Shown here piece after piece: positions 46,535 through 55,849 of a DNA stretch of 64,000 bases. Source of the DNA: Equus caballus. Taxonomy: Eukaryota; Chordata; Mammalia; Perissodactyla; Equidae. Both the position numbers and the translations under genes were made by a program. The notes under the pieces were generated by a model. It had not been told where the DNA came from and ran no database searches. It saw nothing but the letters and a program-made list of their open reading frames with translations. Numbering within the stretch: position 1 is the first letter of the stretch; each line of letters begins with the position of its first letter. The stretch is taken from positions 7,101,001 through 7,165,000 of the forward strand of contig NC_091693.1 in the NCBI RefSeq assembly GCF_041296265.1, written 5' to 3'.

Positions 46535-47095
46535 TCGCGCTCCGAGCTGTGCGGCCGGAGCTCTGCGACCCTGTGCCCGGGCGGCAGCCGATGCGCTGAG
46601 GGCTGCGAGGGCGACAGGGGCTTGGTGCTGAGCGGCGCCCCCTGCAGGCGGCGGCCAAGGGCGGCTGCTTCCGCGCCGCCGCTACCGCCCGCTGGGCGCC
46701 GGCCGGTACCCCGGGCGCGGGCACGTGTGCAGCCTCCGCAGGGGCGTGCGCCGCGGCCCGGCCCCCTGCGCGCTCGCCGGTCCCGCGCACGTGCTCGCCT
46801 CCGACGGCCGCGCGCTCACGTTGCCCGCGCCCTTCAGCCCTGCGGTTGCCTGGACCTGCCTGCCCGCCCCGCACGCCCCAGTGCCTGGCCCTCCTGCCTA
46901 GACGTGGCTGGCGATGGGGCCGGGCCGCTCGGTCTGCGCCTCAACCTCCCCGGTCGCCCCTGCAGCTACACCGCGCTGATGTCGGCGTCCTCGGCGGTAC
47001 CTGCCGGCGGACTGCGCCCAGGCCCTGCCTCCTCCTCCTTCTGGAAGTGCCTCAGTTTCCCCCATGGTAAAATGGACATGTTTGCCTTCCAGGTT
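46535..47095 (+). pseudogene. FCGBP-like block K: TIL and first half of vWD5
   Basis: RCAEGCEGDRGLVLSGAPC is a TIL core after an ELCG start. Further on, in a shifted frame, HVLASDGRALTLPAPF lies where the vWD entry (HYTTFDGR) is expected. This is the most degraded vWD half, and its 3' boundary is unclear. CpG-rich. Confidence 0.6.
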
Positions 47096-47209
47096 TGAAA
47101 GATGGTGCCAGTATATAACAAGGTGGAAGCGTTGCCTGGAACACAGTGATGGCTCCCTCAAGGGTCCCTGTTCGTGTTTGTATGATCACCTCCTACACAG
47201 GATTGGATA

Positions 47210-48090
47210 AAATCAGTCATTTAGGATTCCTTCAATAAATAGCTGTGGAGAATCTCTGGAGGATTCAACGGTGAGCAAGTTCTGGACGCGCACACATTCC
47301 TCCAGGGAAGCGGATAATAAGTAAATACATAAGTAAAATAGGTGATACATCAGATGATGAGTGTAAGAACTATAAAGAGAAGTAAAACAAGGAGAAGAGA
47401 CAATAGGGAGACGGAGGTTTAGAATCTTAAATCAGGTAATAAGGAAGACCCCACCAAGAAAGTAACATTTGAGTCGAGGTCTGAAGGAGGTAAGGGAGGG
47501 ACCCATGTCGACATCTGGGAAGGAGCAAACCAGGCAGAGGGAACAGCAAGCGCAAAGACCAGGGCCTTATAGGGCAGTGTGGTGCAGACTAGGCAGAGCA
47601 GTAGGAGGGAGGCAGGAGTGTGGTGAGACTCAGTGTGGTGAGACAGAGAGAGCTTCAAAAAGGGGTGTGGTCAGCAGCATGAGGAAGAGAAGGCCAGAGA
47701 AGGGGCTCTGGGATTTATTTAGTGCTTACTATGTGCTAGGCATGTATGTATGAGCATACATGTATCATCTCATTTAATACTTCCAGCAACTGTATCAGTC
47801 AGCTAATGCTGCATAACAAGCAACCTAAAAAATTTCAGTGACTTACCCCAACCAGCTTTCTCATTCACATGTCTGTGAGTCGACTGGCATTTGGCTGATC
47901 TTGGCTCGGGTCATAAAGCACTTACCATATGCCCAGCATTGTTCTAAGCACTTTTTGTTAATTTATTTAATTCTCCCAACAACCCTATGAAGCAGGTACT
48001 CTTATCCTCCCATTTTACAAATGGAGAAACTGAAGCTCAGAGCGGCTAAGTCCCTCACTCAAGTCTCACAGCTGGTTTGTGGCACAACTT
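47210..48090. mobile_element. inverted L2, an unassigned repeat and a MIR
   Basis: The L2 (about 47,215-47,760, minus) shows GGCAGAGGGAACAGCAAGCG. The piece at about 47,795-47,905 shares TGCTGCATAACAA with the repeat at 1,250. The MIR (47,905-48,085, plus) shows CATTTTACAAATGGAGAAAC and runs almost to the next pseudogene exon. Confidence 0.65.
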
Positions 48091-48172
48091 GGAGGGATGT
48101 CCAGGCTCCTGGGAGGCATGGGAGCAGGCTCAGCCTTCTCAGCCCAGTCCTGACCCCTTTCCTTCTCCACAG

Positions 48173-48760
48173 GTGGATGGTGAGTGCTGCCAGCTGCCCT
48201 GGGTCCTGCCGGGGCCAGGGCCTGGGCCACCCTGGAGGGCCGCCATGTGGTGGTGCACACAGCCTGTGGGCTGCATCTCATGTAAGACTGGGGCAACTGG
48301 GTGTGCCTAACTGTGTCTTCCATGTTCCACGGCTGGCTAGCATGGCTCGGTGGTGGCAATGTTGGCCCCCTCTACCTGCCCCTGGACACCAGATCCTGGC
48401 CCACAGGCCTGGTTGCTACCCTCGTCCACCATCCAGGCCCAGCCTCGGCTTTAGCATTAGCTGCCCCATGCGCTTGCCCAGATTTTCAATGCTCCCAAAC
48501 TGCATGGACTCCTACAGGCACCAGATGGTCCCTTTGGCTGCTGCCCAGGCCATATCAGCCCCAAGGCCTTCCTCGGGATACGCCTGCAGGACATATGTCG
48601 CACCCATGGCCAGCATCTTGGCCTCTGTGATGCCCTCACAGCCTGTACTGCAGCCTGCCGGGAGGCGGGATGCCCATGACACCCTGGAGGGGCCACAAGC
48701 TCTGGGGCAAGTTGTGGACTGGCAGGAAGCCACCCCTCTCCTGATGGGGATCAGAGAAGT
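48173..48760 (+). pseudogene. FCGBP-like block L: second half of vWD5 plus C8
   Basis: Acceptor TTCTCCACAG then GTG GAT GGT. In another frame GRHVVVHTACGLHLM is followed by TAA and DWGNWVCLTVSSMFHG. The stop replaces the Tyr of the family's YDWNW motif, so a Tyr to stop change is likely. C8 follows as LHGLLQAPDGPFGCCPGH and ACTAACREAGCP. It has several frame changes. Confidence 0.8.
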
Positions 48761-48945
48761 CCTGACATCAATGGAATTAGCTGAAGAGAGTGTGTGGGAA
48801 GGGCATCCAAAGGAAAGGGAGCTGTAATTGCAAAGGGGTAGAGGTTGGAAAATATCGATGGGAAGCTAGCCTGCTGGGGCAGGGGTAATAGGATTGCAAA
48901 GGGAAACTTCAGTCATAAGCACTTGCCTTAGACATCCGCCTGCAG

Positions 48946-49144
48946 CCCTGACTTGTCCACCCTAAAGCCACTATGGCATCTGTGCACGGCCCTGTGAGGG
49001 GGCTGTGTCCCGCCTGCCAGCCCTGCTCGCTGGTCCACTTGATGCTATGAGGGCTGTGAGTATGACCCTGGCCTCATCTTTGGTGGCACAGAGTGTGTGT
49101 CCCAGGACCACTGCGACTGCTTCCACCATGGACACTCCATCCCT
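48946..49144 (+). pseudogene. FCGBP-like block M: TIL module exon
   Basis: Acceptor CCGCCTGCAG and donor CATCCCT|GTAAGA, matching the boundaries of the TIL exon at 43,032-43,231. It reads a TCPP stop SHYGICARPCEG start, then in another frame GCEYDPGLIFGGTECV. An in-frame TAA stands where Asn is usual (CPxNSHY). Confidence 0.8.
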
Positions 49145-49214
49145 GTAAGAGAGGTCTCCAGGCCCAGGCTTGTGGGCGCGGAGTCTCCCATACCTCGTCC
49201 TAAGATGTTCCCTG

Positions 49215-50940
49215 AGCCAGGCCATATCAGTCAGCATTTTCAGTTGTATCTGCCAGAAAATAATGCCAACTATCTTAAATACAACAGGGAATAGATCGAC
49301 TTTTATTTGTGTAAAGTTGAGGCTCAGGCATGGCTGGATTCAGGGACTCAGAGGATGTCACCAGGACTCAAGCCTCTATCTTTCATCCCTGCCTTTTCCT
49401 TTTTCTGTGTTGGCTTCTATATTAAGTAGGCTCTAGGTCCACCTGCTATGAGAGGCTCAAAATTACAGTGGCTTAGACTTGATAGAAGCTTATTTCTTTC
49501 TCATGAACAGTTCAGGTATAACCAGTCTGGTTCTTCCAAGTCAGGGACACAGGCTTCTTCTGTCATGTGGCTCTGCCTCCCCTGTGGTATTGCCCTCATC
49601 TGCTCCCCACCACATCTATATTCGAGCAGGTTGGAAGGGAAAAAAGAGGGGACAAGGAAGTCAGGCCTCCTCCCTTTAAGGGCACCCCCCCAGAAGTGGC
49701 ACTTAGCACTTTTGTTCACTTCCCATTGGCCAGAACTTCATGGAAGGACCGCATCTGGCTGCAAAACGGGCTGGAAAGCATATCTTTAGCTGGGTGGCCA
49801 TGTGTGCAGCTAAAAATTGTAATTCTAGGGAAGAAATGGAGGATGGATATTTGAAGACAAGCATAGCCTCATTCTCAAAGCACTTCTCTGTTTGGGGGGC
49901 AGTGGTGGTCGCAGCTGCTTCAGCTTTACAACGCACAGTTTAGCAACCTCAGTGGGAACACAGCACTTCTCTCTCAACAGCTCCAGCGGAAGTCTAAGGG
50001 CCGACTCCTACTGTCCAGTGTAGGTTATCTGTCCATCCCTAAACCCAACACAGAGGCCAAAGTAGGGGGTACTCTGATTGGCCAGGCCTGGGGCACGTGC
50101 CCAGAGATGGAGCCAGAGAGTAGATAAATCACCTAGGCAACCCCATAGACTGAGAGTGGGGCTAGTTCCCCAAAGAACCTCGGAGGCTGTTAGCATGGAT
50201 GGACCCTGGGCGGGCAGTGTTCCCTTCAAGGTTTTGCAGCTCCTTGAGTCCATTAGGAGGTAAAGAAAACCCCCTTAGGATGGTTGACATAGTTGTCTTA
50301 GAGATTAGGGGCCACTGGAAAGGAAAAAGCATGGGTCTTTAAACCTCAGTGACTCTGGGGATGAAGAGATGCCCACACTGGGAGGAACAAGGCATAAGAG
50401 CAGATATACTGTCACTGCGTGTCCACTGCATGCCAGTGCTGACAACGCTAGCCGCAGGTCAGAATCTTCGGAGAGCTTGTAGGGCTTTTCACACACAAGT
50501 GAAAAGCAGAGGGATCGTCATTGATGAAAAGAGACTAAAATACCACAACCGTCCAATGCAGTGCACAAAGCTAGATCAGGTCCTGGTTTGCAAAGAACAG
50601 TTACAGAAGATGTTTGGGGAGCAACTGGAGAAATGCATCACATTTTTAAGGATTTGCCCTCCTCATATGGAAACGATGTTTCAATGGATTTTTAATTTGC
50701 ATTTGTCTTATTAGGAGGTTGAGCATCTTTTCAAATGCTTAAGAAACATTTGTATTTCCTATACTATTAATTTTCTGAATACCTTTTGCTCTTTTTTTTA
50801 TATTGCGTTGTTGGTTTTTTTCGTTCTGATTTCTAGGAGCTCTTGATATGTTAGGGAAATTAGTGCTTTGCGATATGTGTTAGACATATGCTTCCTTTTT
50901 TGTTGATGTTCAGGATGGTCTTTTGGGTCCGATTTTGAGT
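49215..50940. repeat. intronic interspersed repeats, largely unassigned
   Basis: The first kilobase (about 49,215-50,120) reads like a long mammalian interspersed repeat (ACTCTGATTGGCCAGGCCTG, CAGCTCCAGCGGAAGTCTAA). The remainder to 50,940, including an AT-rich stretch from 50,650, shows no exon and no nameable family. Confidence 0.35.
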
Positions 50941-50956
50941 CTATCTGTCTCTGCAG

Positions 50957-51341
50957 GTTGGGGAGGTACTGGTCCTGCCTGGCTGCCAGGAATGCTGGAT
51001 GTGCTTGTGTGGCCAAGGCCTCCAGTGCCAGCCCTTTTCCTGCCCACAGAGCACAGGCTGCATCCTGGATGGGGGTGTGCAGTGCTGTGAGGCTGGGGAG
51101 GGTGCCGCATGTCACCTGGTGCCCGGGGGTCTCTTCATCACCTTGGATAGCTTTAGTGGGCTTGCACCCAGGCCTGTTATGCCCTGTGCCTTTGAGCTAG
51201 CCACACTGGTGGGTTCCAGGCCCCAAGATCCTGACTGGTTCCATGTCCTTGCTGACTTCCCATCCTGTCCTGGCTGCACTGCGGGAGGCCATCGGCTTCA
51301 GGGATGGCTATGCGGCTGTGGGACCCAATCAGGAAATATGG
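50957..51341 (+). pseudogene. FCGBP-like block N: E-type module and first half of vWD6
   Basis: Acceptor GTCTCTGCAG, donor AATATG G|GTAAGG. Reading from the acceptor, one frame stays open across the whole exon: GCQECWMCLCGQGLQCQPF (E/VWC module) and then GGLFITLDSFSGL at the vWD entry. The exon's last third aligns better in another frame, FRDGYAAVGPNQEIW, matching FCGBP FQDGMVTLTPNKGVW, so there is one frame change at about 51,230-51,300. It is otherwise well preserved. Confidence 0.85.
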
Positions 51342-51589
51342 GTAAGGGACTTCTTCAATGCCAGCCAAGACCCTTGTGTGACGTAGCACTGATCCCTGGG
51401 GCCTACTGACCCCTCACTGACCTTCAGTAGCCTTTAACATAGAAGTGGTTTCCCATGACCCTCTAATCTCACATTGGCCTCCATTGGCTAAATGTCCTTG
51501 CCCTGATCTCCCAGGACCCTCTAGACCCTACATAAACTTCTCAGGACCCCCTGAGTCCACCTTGCTCCAAGACCTACTGGACTCCTGGG

Positions 51590-52660
51590 AACTACTGACT
51601 GAGTGGTCAGAGCTGTAACAGGGAAGCAGAGGCCAGAGCGATCAGGGCTGGGATAGGGAAGCACAGGCAGGCTGTGGGAGCCCAGAGGTGCCCCCAGTTT
51701 AGGGGGTCTGTGAAGATTTTCTGAAGGAGGTAACCAATGAGCTGAGACTTGCAGTTAGGCTGGGGAACAGAGCAGGGAGGAACGTTGCAGAACAAGGCCA
51801 TGACAAAGGAGGGACTGTATTGGGGACTGTGGTGAAAATCAGCTAGTGAGTCTAAGACAGCCCACCAAATGCGGTGGACTTAGGACCAAGGAGGCTATGA
51901 GTGACTTAGGAAATCACAGTAGGGGGCAGCTCCTGGACTACAGGGTTGAGGAATGAGGCTTACGGGGAGACAGCAGGCATAGACGCTTCTCTTGACAAGT
52001 TGTCCTTGAAGACAGAGGAGACTAGAGATGAGCCAGGAAGAGGCAGAGGGCCAGGCTATCTTAGAACTGATTTATTATGATGCTGCTTTGCAGATGGGAG
52101 AAACTCAGGGATGTTTGCTGATAGGAAGAAACTAGACAAGGAGAAGTTGGGAATCCAGCAGAGGGAGGCCGGGGTGGAGGACACCTGGCTCCCCAAGGAA
52201 CCCGGAAGCAGGAGGGCAGCAGGAGAACAGGAATCTGGGCAGGCACAATGGATAGTGTTTCTAAGCAAGGGGAAAGCATGCCTGAAATCCCATGCTGAGA
52301 CTCAGAACACAGCTGTGAGGTGGAGCAATTGGAGGAGCCAGAGGATGGGCCAGCAAGAGCACCTGGGGCATCTGCCACAATCTGGCAGGGAGGCTGAGCC
52401 AGAGCTTTGCTTGTAGGGCCAAGAGCCCCGGACTGTGTCTCTTAAACTTCTAGTGTAACTTTGGGCACATGACTCAGCCCCTCTCTATGCTTCAGTTTGC
52501 CCATCCACAAAAAGCAGTCATAAGAATAGTACCTCCTTCATAGGGCAGCTGTGAGCATACATGTGAAGTGCTGGTGTACACTAAGTGCTCTGTAAGTATG
52601 AGCTGTGATTGCTCTCGCAGCCTCTTTTATATTATTATTGGAGAGACAAGGTATAGAGCA
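51590..52660. mobile_element. L2-like and MIR fragments in the last pseudogene intron
   Basis: About 51,590-51,900 resembles inverted L2 (GATTTTCTGAAGGAGGTAAC). A MIR lies at about 52,430-52,660 (ACTTTGGGCACATGACTCAG). The part between them shows nothing clear. Confidence 0.45.
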
Positions 52661-52784
52661 GAGTGGTTAAGAACACAGGTCACGAATCCAGTACCCCCTC
52701 CTCCCCAGGATCCAAACCTGGCTCTGCCACTCACCAGCTCCATGAACCTGGGCAAGCTCTGTGACTTCTCTAGGTCTCTTTCCT

Positions 52785-53022
52785 TTTTTTTCTTTTTTTT
52801 TTTTTTTTTAAGATTTTATGTTTCCTTTTTCTCCGCAAATCCCCCCGGTACATAGTTGTATATTTTTAGTTGTGAGTCCCTCTAGTTGTGGCATGTGGGA
52901 CGCCACCTCAGCATGGCTCAGTGAGCGGTGCCATATTGGCGCGCAGGATCCCAACAGTGAAACCCTGGGCCGCAGAAGCAGAGCGGGAACTTAACCACTC
53001 GGCCATGGGGCCAGCCCTACTG
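52785..53022 (-). mobile_element. ERE SINE with 12-bp target-site duplication
   Basis: Inverted ERE (CCGGTACATAGTTGTATATT, CCTCTAGTTGTGGCATGTGG, CTTAACCACTCGGCCATGGG) between copies of GGTCTCTTTCCT at 52,773-52,784 and 53,023-53,034. Confidence 0.9.
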
Positions 53023-53475
53023 GGTCTCTTTCCTAATCGGTAAGAGGCAAGAGGCATATAGGCTGCAGATCCACCTTGTCAGTGTGTTGGTGGGATTTAA
53101 TATCATTGTAAATATTTAATAAGCTATTTTAACATTCACTATTTTAAAATAAATGTATTACACAAAATAATATAAATTTGGTGACAGTATATTAAAATAT
53201 CAATTGCATCGTATTATTTTGCATATTTTATTGATGTACTGTGTCATACATTATCTTATGAATTGAATAGTAAAATATTAAAGCAGTTGGAATAGCGCCT
53301 GGCACAGAGAATGTTAGATTTTGAAGACAAGAGGTGAGAGACCTGACAAGTTCCAGAGGCTGTTTTTTCCCCTCTAAAGCTCCCTTTTAGGAAAGTGTTT
53401 ATTATGGAAATTTTCAAGCATCACAGAAGAGAGAATAGTGTTATGAAACCCCATTACAGTTACACAGTGGTTTCT

Positions 53476-53737
53476 TTTTTTTTTTTTTAATTTTTTTTAA
53501 ATTTTTTGAGGAAGATTAGCCCTGAGCTAACTACTGCCAGTCTTCTTCTTTTTGCTGAGGAAGCCTGGCCCTGAGCTAACATCCGTGCCAATCTTCCTCT
53601 ACTTTATATGTAGGATGCCTACCACAGCATGCGTGCCAAGCGGTGCCATGTCCACACCCGGGATCCGAACTGACGAACCCCAGGCTGCTGAGAAGCGGAG
53701 CGTGTGAACTTAACCGCTGCGCAACAAGGCCGGCCCC
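53476..53737 (-). mobile_element. ERE SINE with 15-bp target-site duplication
   Basis: Inverted ERE (AGGAAGATTAGCCCTGAGCT, GAACTTAACCGCTGCGCAAC-like end) between perfect copies of TACACAGTGGTTTCT at 53,461-53,475 and 53,738-53,752. Confidence 0.9.
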
Positions 53738-53818
53738 TACACAGTGGTTTCTGAAGCCCCGCGGACTCCCAGACTCCGGCCCTAATCCCGGCCTCTGACC
53801 CGTCTCCCCTCTGCGCAG

Positions 53819-54092
53819 GTGAACCGACGCCCCGTGCGGCTCCCGGCCCAGTCGTGCGGGGGCGTGGTCGCACGCTGGGCGGAGGGCTCTGGGGTTATCG
53901 TCAAGCGGTCCCCCATGCTCTGGGTGCCCGAGGGGGCGGTGGCCCTCCACGTTACGAGGACGCCTCCGGGCAGCCGGCGGGGACAACAACGGAATTGCGG
54001 CCGACGACCTGATACTCTCAGGAGGACTCCGGGGCACCAGCCTAGTCGACGTGCTCCAGGCGTGCCGGACTCAGGGCTTCCACAGCTGCTGA
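53819..54092 (+). pseudogene. FCGBP-like block O: last half of vWD6 and terminal stop
   Basis: Acceptor TCTGCGCAG then GTG AAC. It reads VNRRPVRLPAQ, matching FCGBP VNGLRVDLPAE, and after one frame change GDNNGIAADDLIL (the CGNFDGDQTND site) and CRTQGFHSC before TGA at 54,090-54,092. FCGBP likewise ends here with no C8 module. An AATAAA follows at 54,359. Confidence 0.85.
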
Positions 54093-54358
54093 GGACCCTC
54101 CCTCTCCTGCCCCAGGACCTCACTCTCATCAGCAGAGGGAGCTACCAGACCAACTCCCTGCCAACAGGCTGCCTTTGGGGGCTTGGAGCCCCCACCCCCT
54201 TTCCGTTTGTCTTCCCACTGCAAAGAGAAGCTCTCCTGCCGGCCGTGACTCAACACTTCCCCGCGTGACTCCGTCCGTCTGCGCGTCCCCAGGGCTGGGA
54301 CCCACGACAGACGCCGGCCCTGGAGGTGGGACCGCACGGAGCTTCCTGCGATCGTTTT

Positions 54359-54364
54359 AATAAA
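54359..54364 (+). terminator. AATAAA polyadenylation signal of the FCGBP-like pseudogene
   Basis: A canonical hexamer 267 bp after the terminal TGA, followed by a GT-rich CACGCGTGTGCCTGTCTTCT stretch. Its survival makes a residual transcript possible. Confidence 0.6.
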
Positions 54365-54569
54365 TAACTGATGACAAAAACACGCGTGTGCCTGTCTTCT
54401 CTCTCCCGTGCCGCCGCGCCCTGGGGAACACAAGGATTCCAACCTCTAGCTCCCTGCTCTCCCACGACCCAGGAGTTAGGTCAGGGCCCCAGTCCCCTTC
54501 CGACCCAAAATCTAAGAGTCCGAGCGCCTAGCCCCCTCCTCCTCCGGGATCCCAGAACTGTCCCCTCAA

Positions 54570-54820
54570 GGACACAAATTCCCGGTGAGGCGGGCCAGCC
54601 AGCCAGCCGCTCCGCCCCCTACGCCCAGCCCTGTGACGTCACTGCAGCGACAGCCAATGGGGCGCGAGGGCGAGGGAGGCGGGAGGCGGGAGGCGGGAGG
54701 CGGAGCTGTGGGAGCGCGCGGGGCGGAAGTGCTCGCTGCCTCGCTCCTCCATCTCGCCCAGCGCCACGGCGCCACGGTTGGCGCGGCCTCCTCTGCGCGC
54801 CATCCCGGCCCCGCCGCCGC
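54570..54820 (+). promoter_or_regulatory. SDHAF1: SDHAF1 CpG-island promoter
   Basis: It contains a perfect CRE (TGACGTCA, 54,634-54,641), a CCAAT box (54,654-54,658), and four tandem GGGAGGC units at 54,674-54,701 with G-quadruplex potential. GC-rich sequence continues to the ATG. No TATA box. Such features are typical of housekeeping mitochondrial genes. Confidence 0.75.
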
Positions 54821-54821
54821 C

Positions 54822-55178
54822 ATGAGCCGGCCCAGCCGGCTGCAGAGGCAGGTCCTGAGCCTGTACCGCGAGCTGCTGCGCGCCGCGCGCGGGAAGCCGG
54901 GCGCCGAGGCGCGGGTGCGGGCCGAGTTCCGGCAGCACGCCTGCCTGCCGCGCTCCGACGTCCTGCGCATCGAGTACCTGTATCGCCGCGGGCGGCGCCA
55001 GCTCCAGCTGCTACGCTCGGGCCACGCCACGGCCATGGGTGCCTTCGTGCGCCCGCGGGGGCCGACCGAGGAGCCCCGGGACGCGAGGGTCCCGGGGACC
55101 CCGCCTGAAGATGGTAACAGTCCAAGGAGCCCTCCCGACAGCATGGGGTCACCAGAGACCCCGCCTGATGGACGGTAA
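54822..55178 (+). CDS. SDHAF1: SDHAF1, LYR-motif assembly factor for succinate dehydrogenase
   Basis: 118 aa in one exon (human 115 aa). It is a small mitochondrial matrix protein of the LYR family that helps deliver Fe-S clusters to SDHB, the iron-sulphur subunit of complex II. The LYR triad is Leu14-Tyr15-Arg16, with a basic, helix-rich core ([17 protein letters not shown]) after it. Arg55 and Gly57, positions mutated in human complex II deficiency, are intact. The start is chosen because [18 protein letters not shown] matches the known N-terminus and the ATG lies in GCCGCCATGAGC. The C-terminal 25 residues are encoded by diverged copies of a GC-rich repeat that continues into the 3' UTR, and the stop codon lies in one of these copies. 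The gene is intact. Confidence 0.97.
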   Translation: MSRPSRLQRQVLSLYRELLRAARGKPGAEARVRAEFRQHACLPRSDVLRIEYLYRRGRRQLQLLRSGHATAMGAFVRPRGPTEEPRDARVPGTPPEDGNSPRSPPDSMGSPETPPDGR

Positions 55179-55396
55179 CAGGCAGAAGAGCTCACCCGAT
55201 GGCGCAGGGCAGCCGGGGGGCAAGTCTGACTGCGTGACGGGATCGAGGAACCCGCCTGATGGAAGGGGAGACGTCTTAAGAGACTAGCTCCATGGACTGG
55301 GGGGATCGGAGAGACCTCCTGGCAATGTGAGGGCCTAGAGACACCCATGATGGATGGCGAGAGATGTCCAAGCCTGCCCGATCCACGGTAACGGGT
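55099..55396 (+). repeat. degenerate CCCGCCTGATGGACGGTAAC repeat across the SDHAF1 tail and 3' UTR
   Basis: Copies start at 55,099, 55,159, 55,193 (weak), 55,251 and about 55,372. Copy 2 is one base longer than copy 1 and so places the GGTAA of the unit in frame as the SDHAF1 stop. Confidence 0.6.
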
Positions 55397-55826
55397 CGGA
55401 CTCTTCCCTGAGGGCTTGGGGCGGCCTGGGTCGCCGGCTGGCTGGACTGTGTCAAGCTGAGAGCTACTTACTCCAAGGCAAGGGGAGTCAGGACTCCCGC
55501 CCCCCGCTCCCCCCCCCCCCCGCCCTCGTTGGACAGAAAGAGACTGGGACACCCTTTTGATGCCTGGCTCCTCAACTCCCCTCTCCTGTAGCAGACTTTT
55601 TGCTGAGGAATTTGGGAAGATGCCTTTATGGACGGTGAGAAGCCCCGAATCCCCCTTTGGAAAACTTTTCCCCAATTATTGCGACAAACTAGAACCGGTG
55701 AGGAAGGGGTTAGGGTGTCTCACGCTAGCCGATCAACTAAAGACCCCTCAAGACCTCTACTTGATGGTTCTGAGGGGGCATCGTGACTCCTGTGCCCTTC
55801 CAACTTCAGGACTGTTGAACAAAGGG

Positions 55827-55832
55827 AATAAA
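55827..55832 (+). terminator. SDHAF1: AATAAA, likely SDHAF1 polyadenylation signal
   Basis: First canonical hexamer after the SDHAF1 stop, giving a 3' UTR of about 0.67 kb. Confidence 0.55.
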
Positions 55833-55849
55833 ATTTGGGATGTGCTTAC

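Larger units (their letters stand above)
27200..54364 (+). pseudogene. intron-bearing FCGBP/zonadhesin-like mucin-type gene, decayed
   Basis: About 15 protein-like blocks on one strand, in the correct order, rebuild the plan of an FCGBP-family secreted mucus protein. The order is an IgGFc-binding-like N-terminal domain, a low-complexity spacer, then six vWD domains separated by C8 and TIL/E-type cysteine-rich modules. The last vWD has no C8 and ends in a stop plus AATAAA, as in human FCGBP. Each vWD is split by an intron; every downstream half starts at an AG|GTG or close variant, and TIL exons start AG|CC. Introns are retained, so this is not a retrocopy. The frame is interrupted at least a dozen times (shifts in most blocks, single stops at 27,769, 39,359, 43,872, 48,2xx and 48,95x), so no long protein can be made. 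None of the vWD entries keeps the GDPH cleavage motif of FCGBP; the closest is GDFH at 44,101-44,112. I know of no named gene between LRFN3 and SDHAF1, so this is either an undescribed paralogue that died in this lineage or one dead more widely. Confidence 0.85.

Noticed and set aside
27200-54364. processed (retrotransposed) copy of FCGBP
   Set aside because: Introns, splice sites and a spread over 27 kb are retained, with no poly-A tail or flanking duplication.
54566-55675. 369-codon minus-strand open frame over SDHAF1
   Set aside because: Antisense of the SDHAF1 CpG island and exon; no start context, domain or splice logic.
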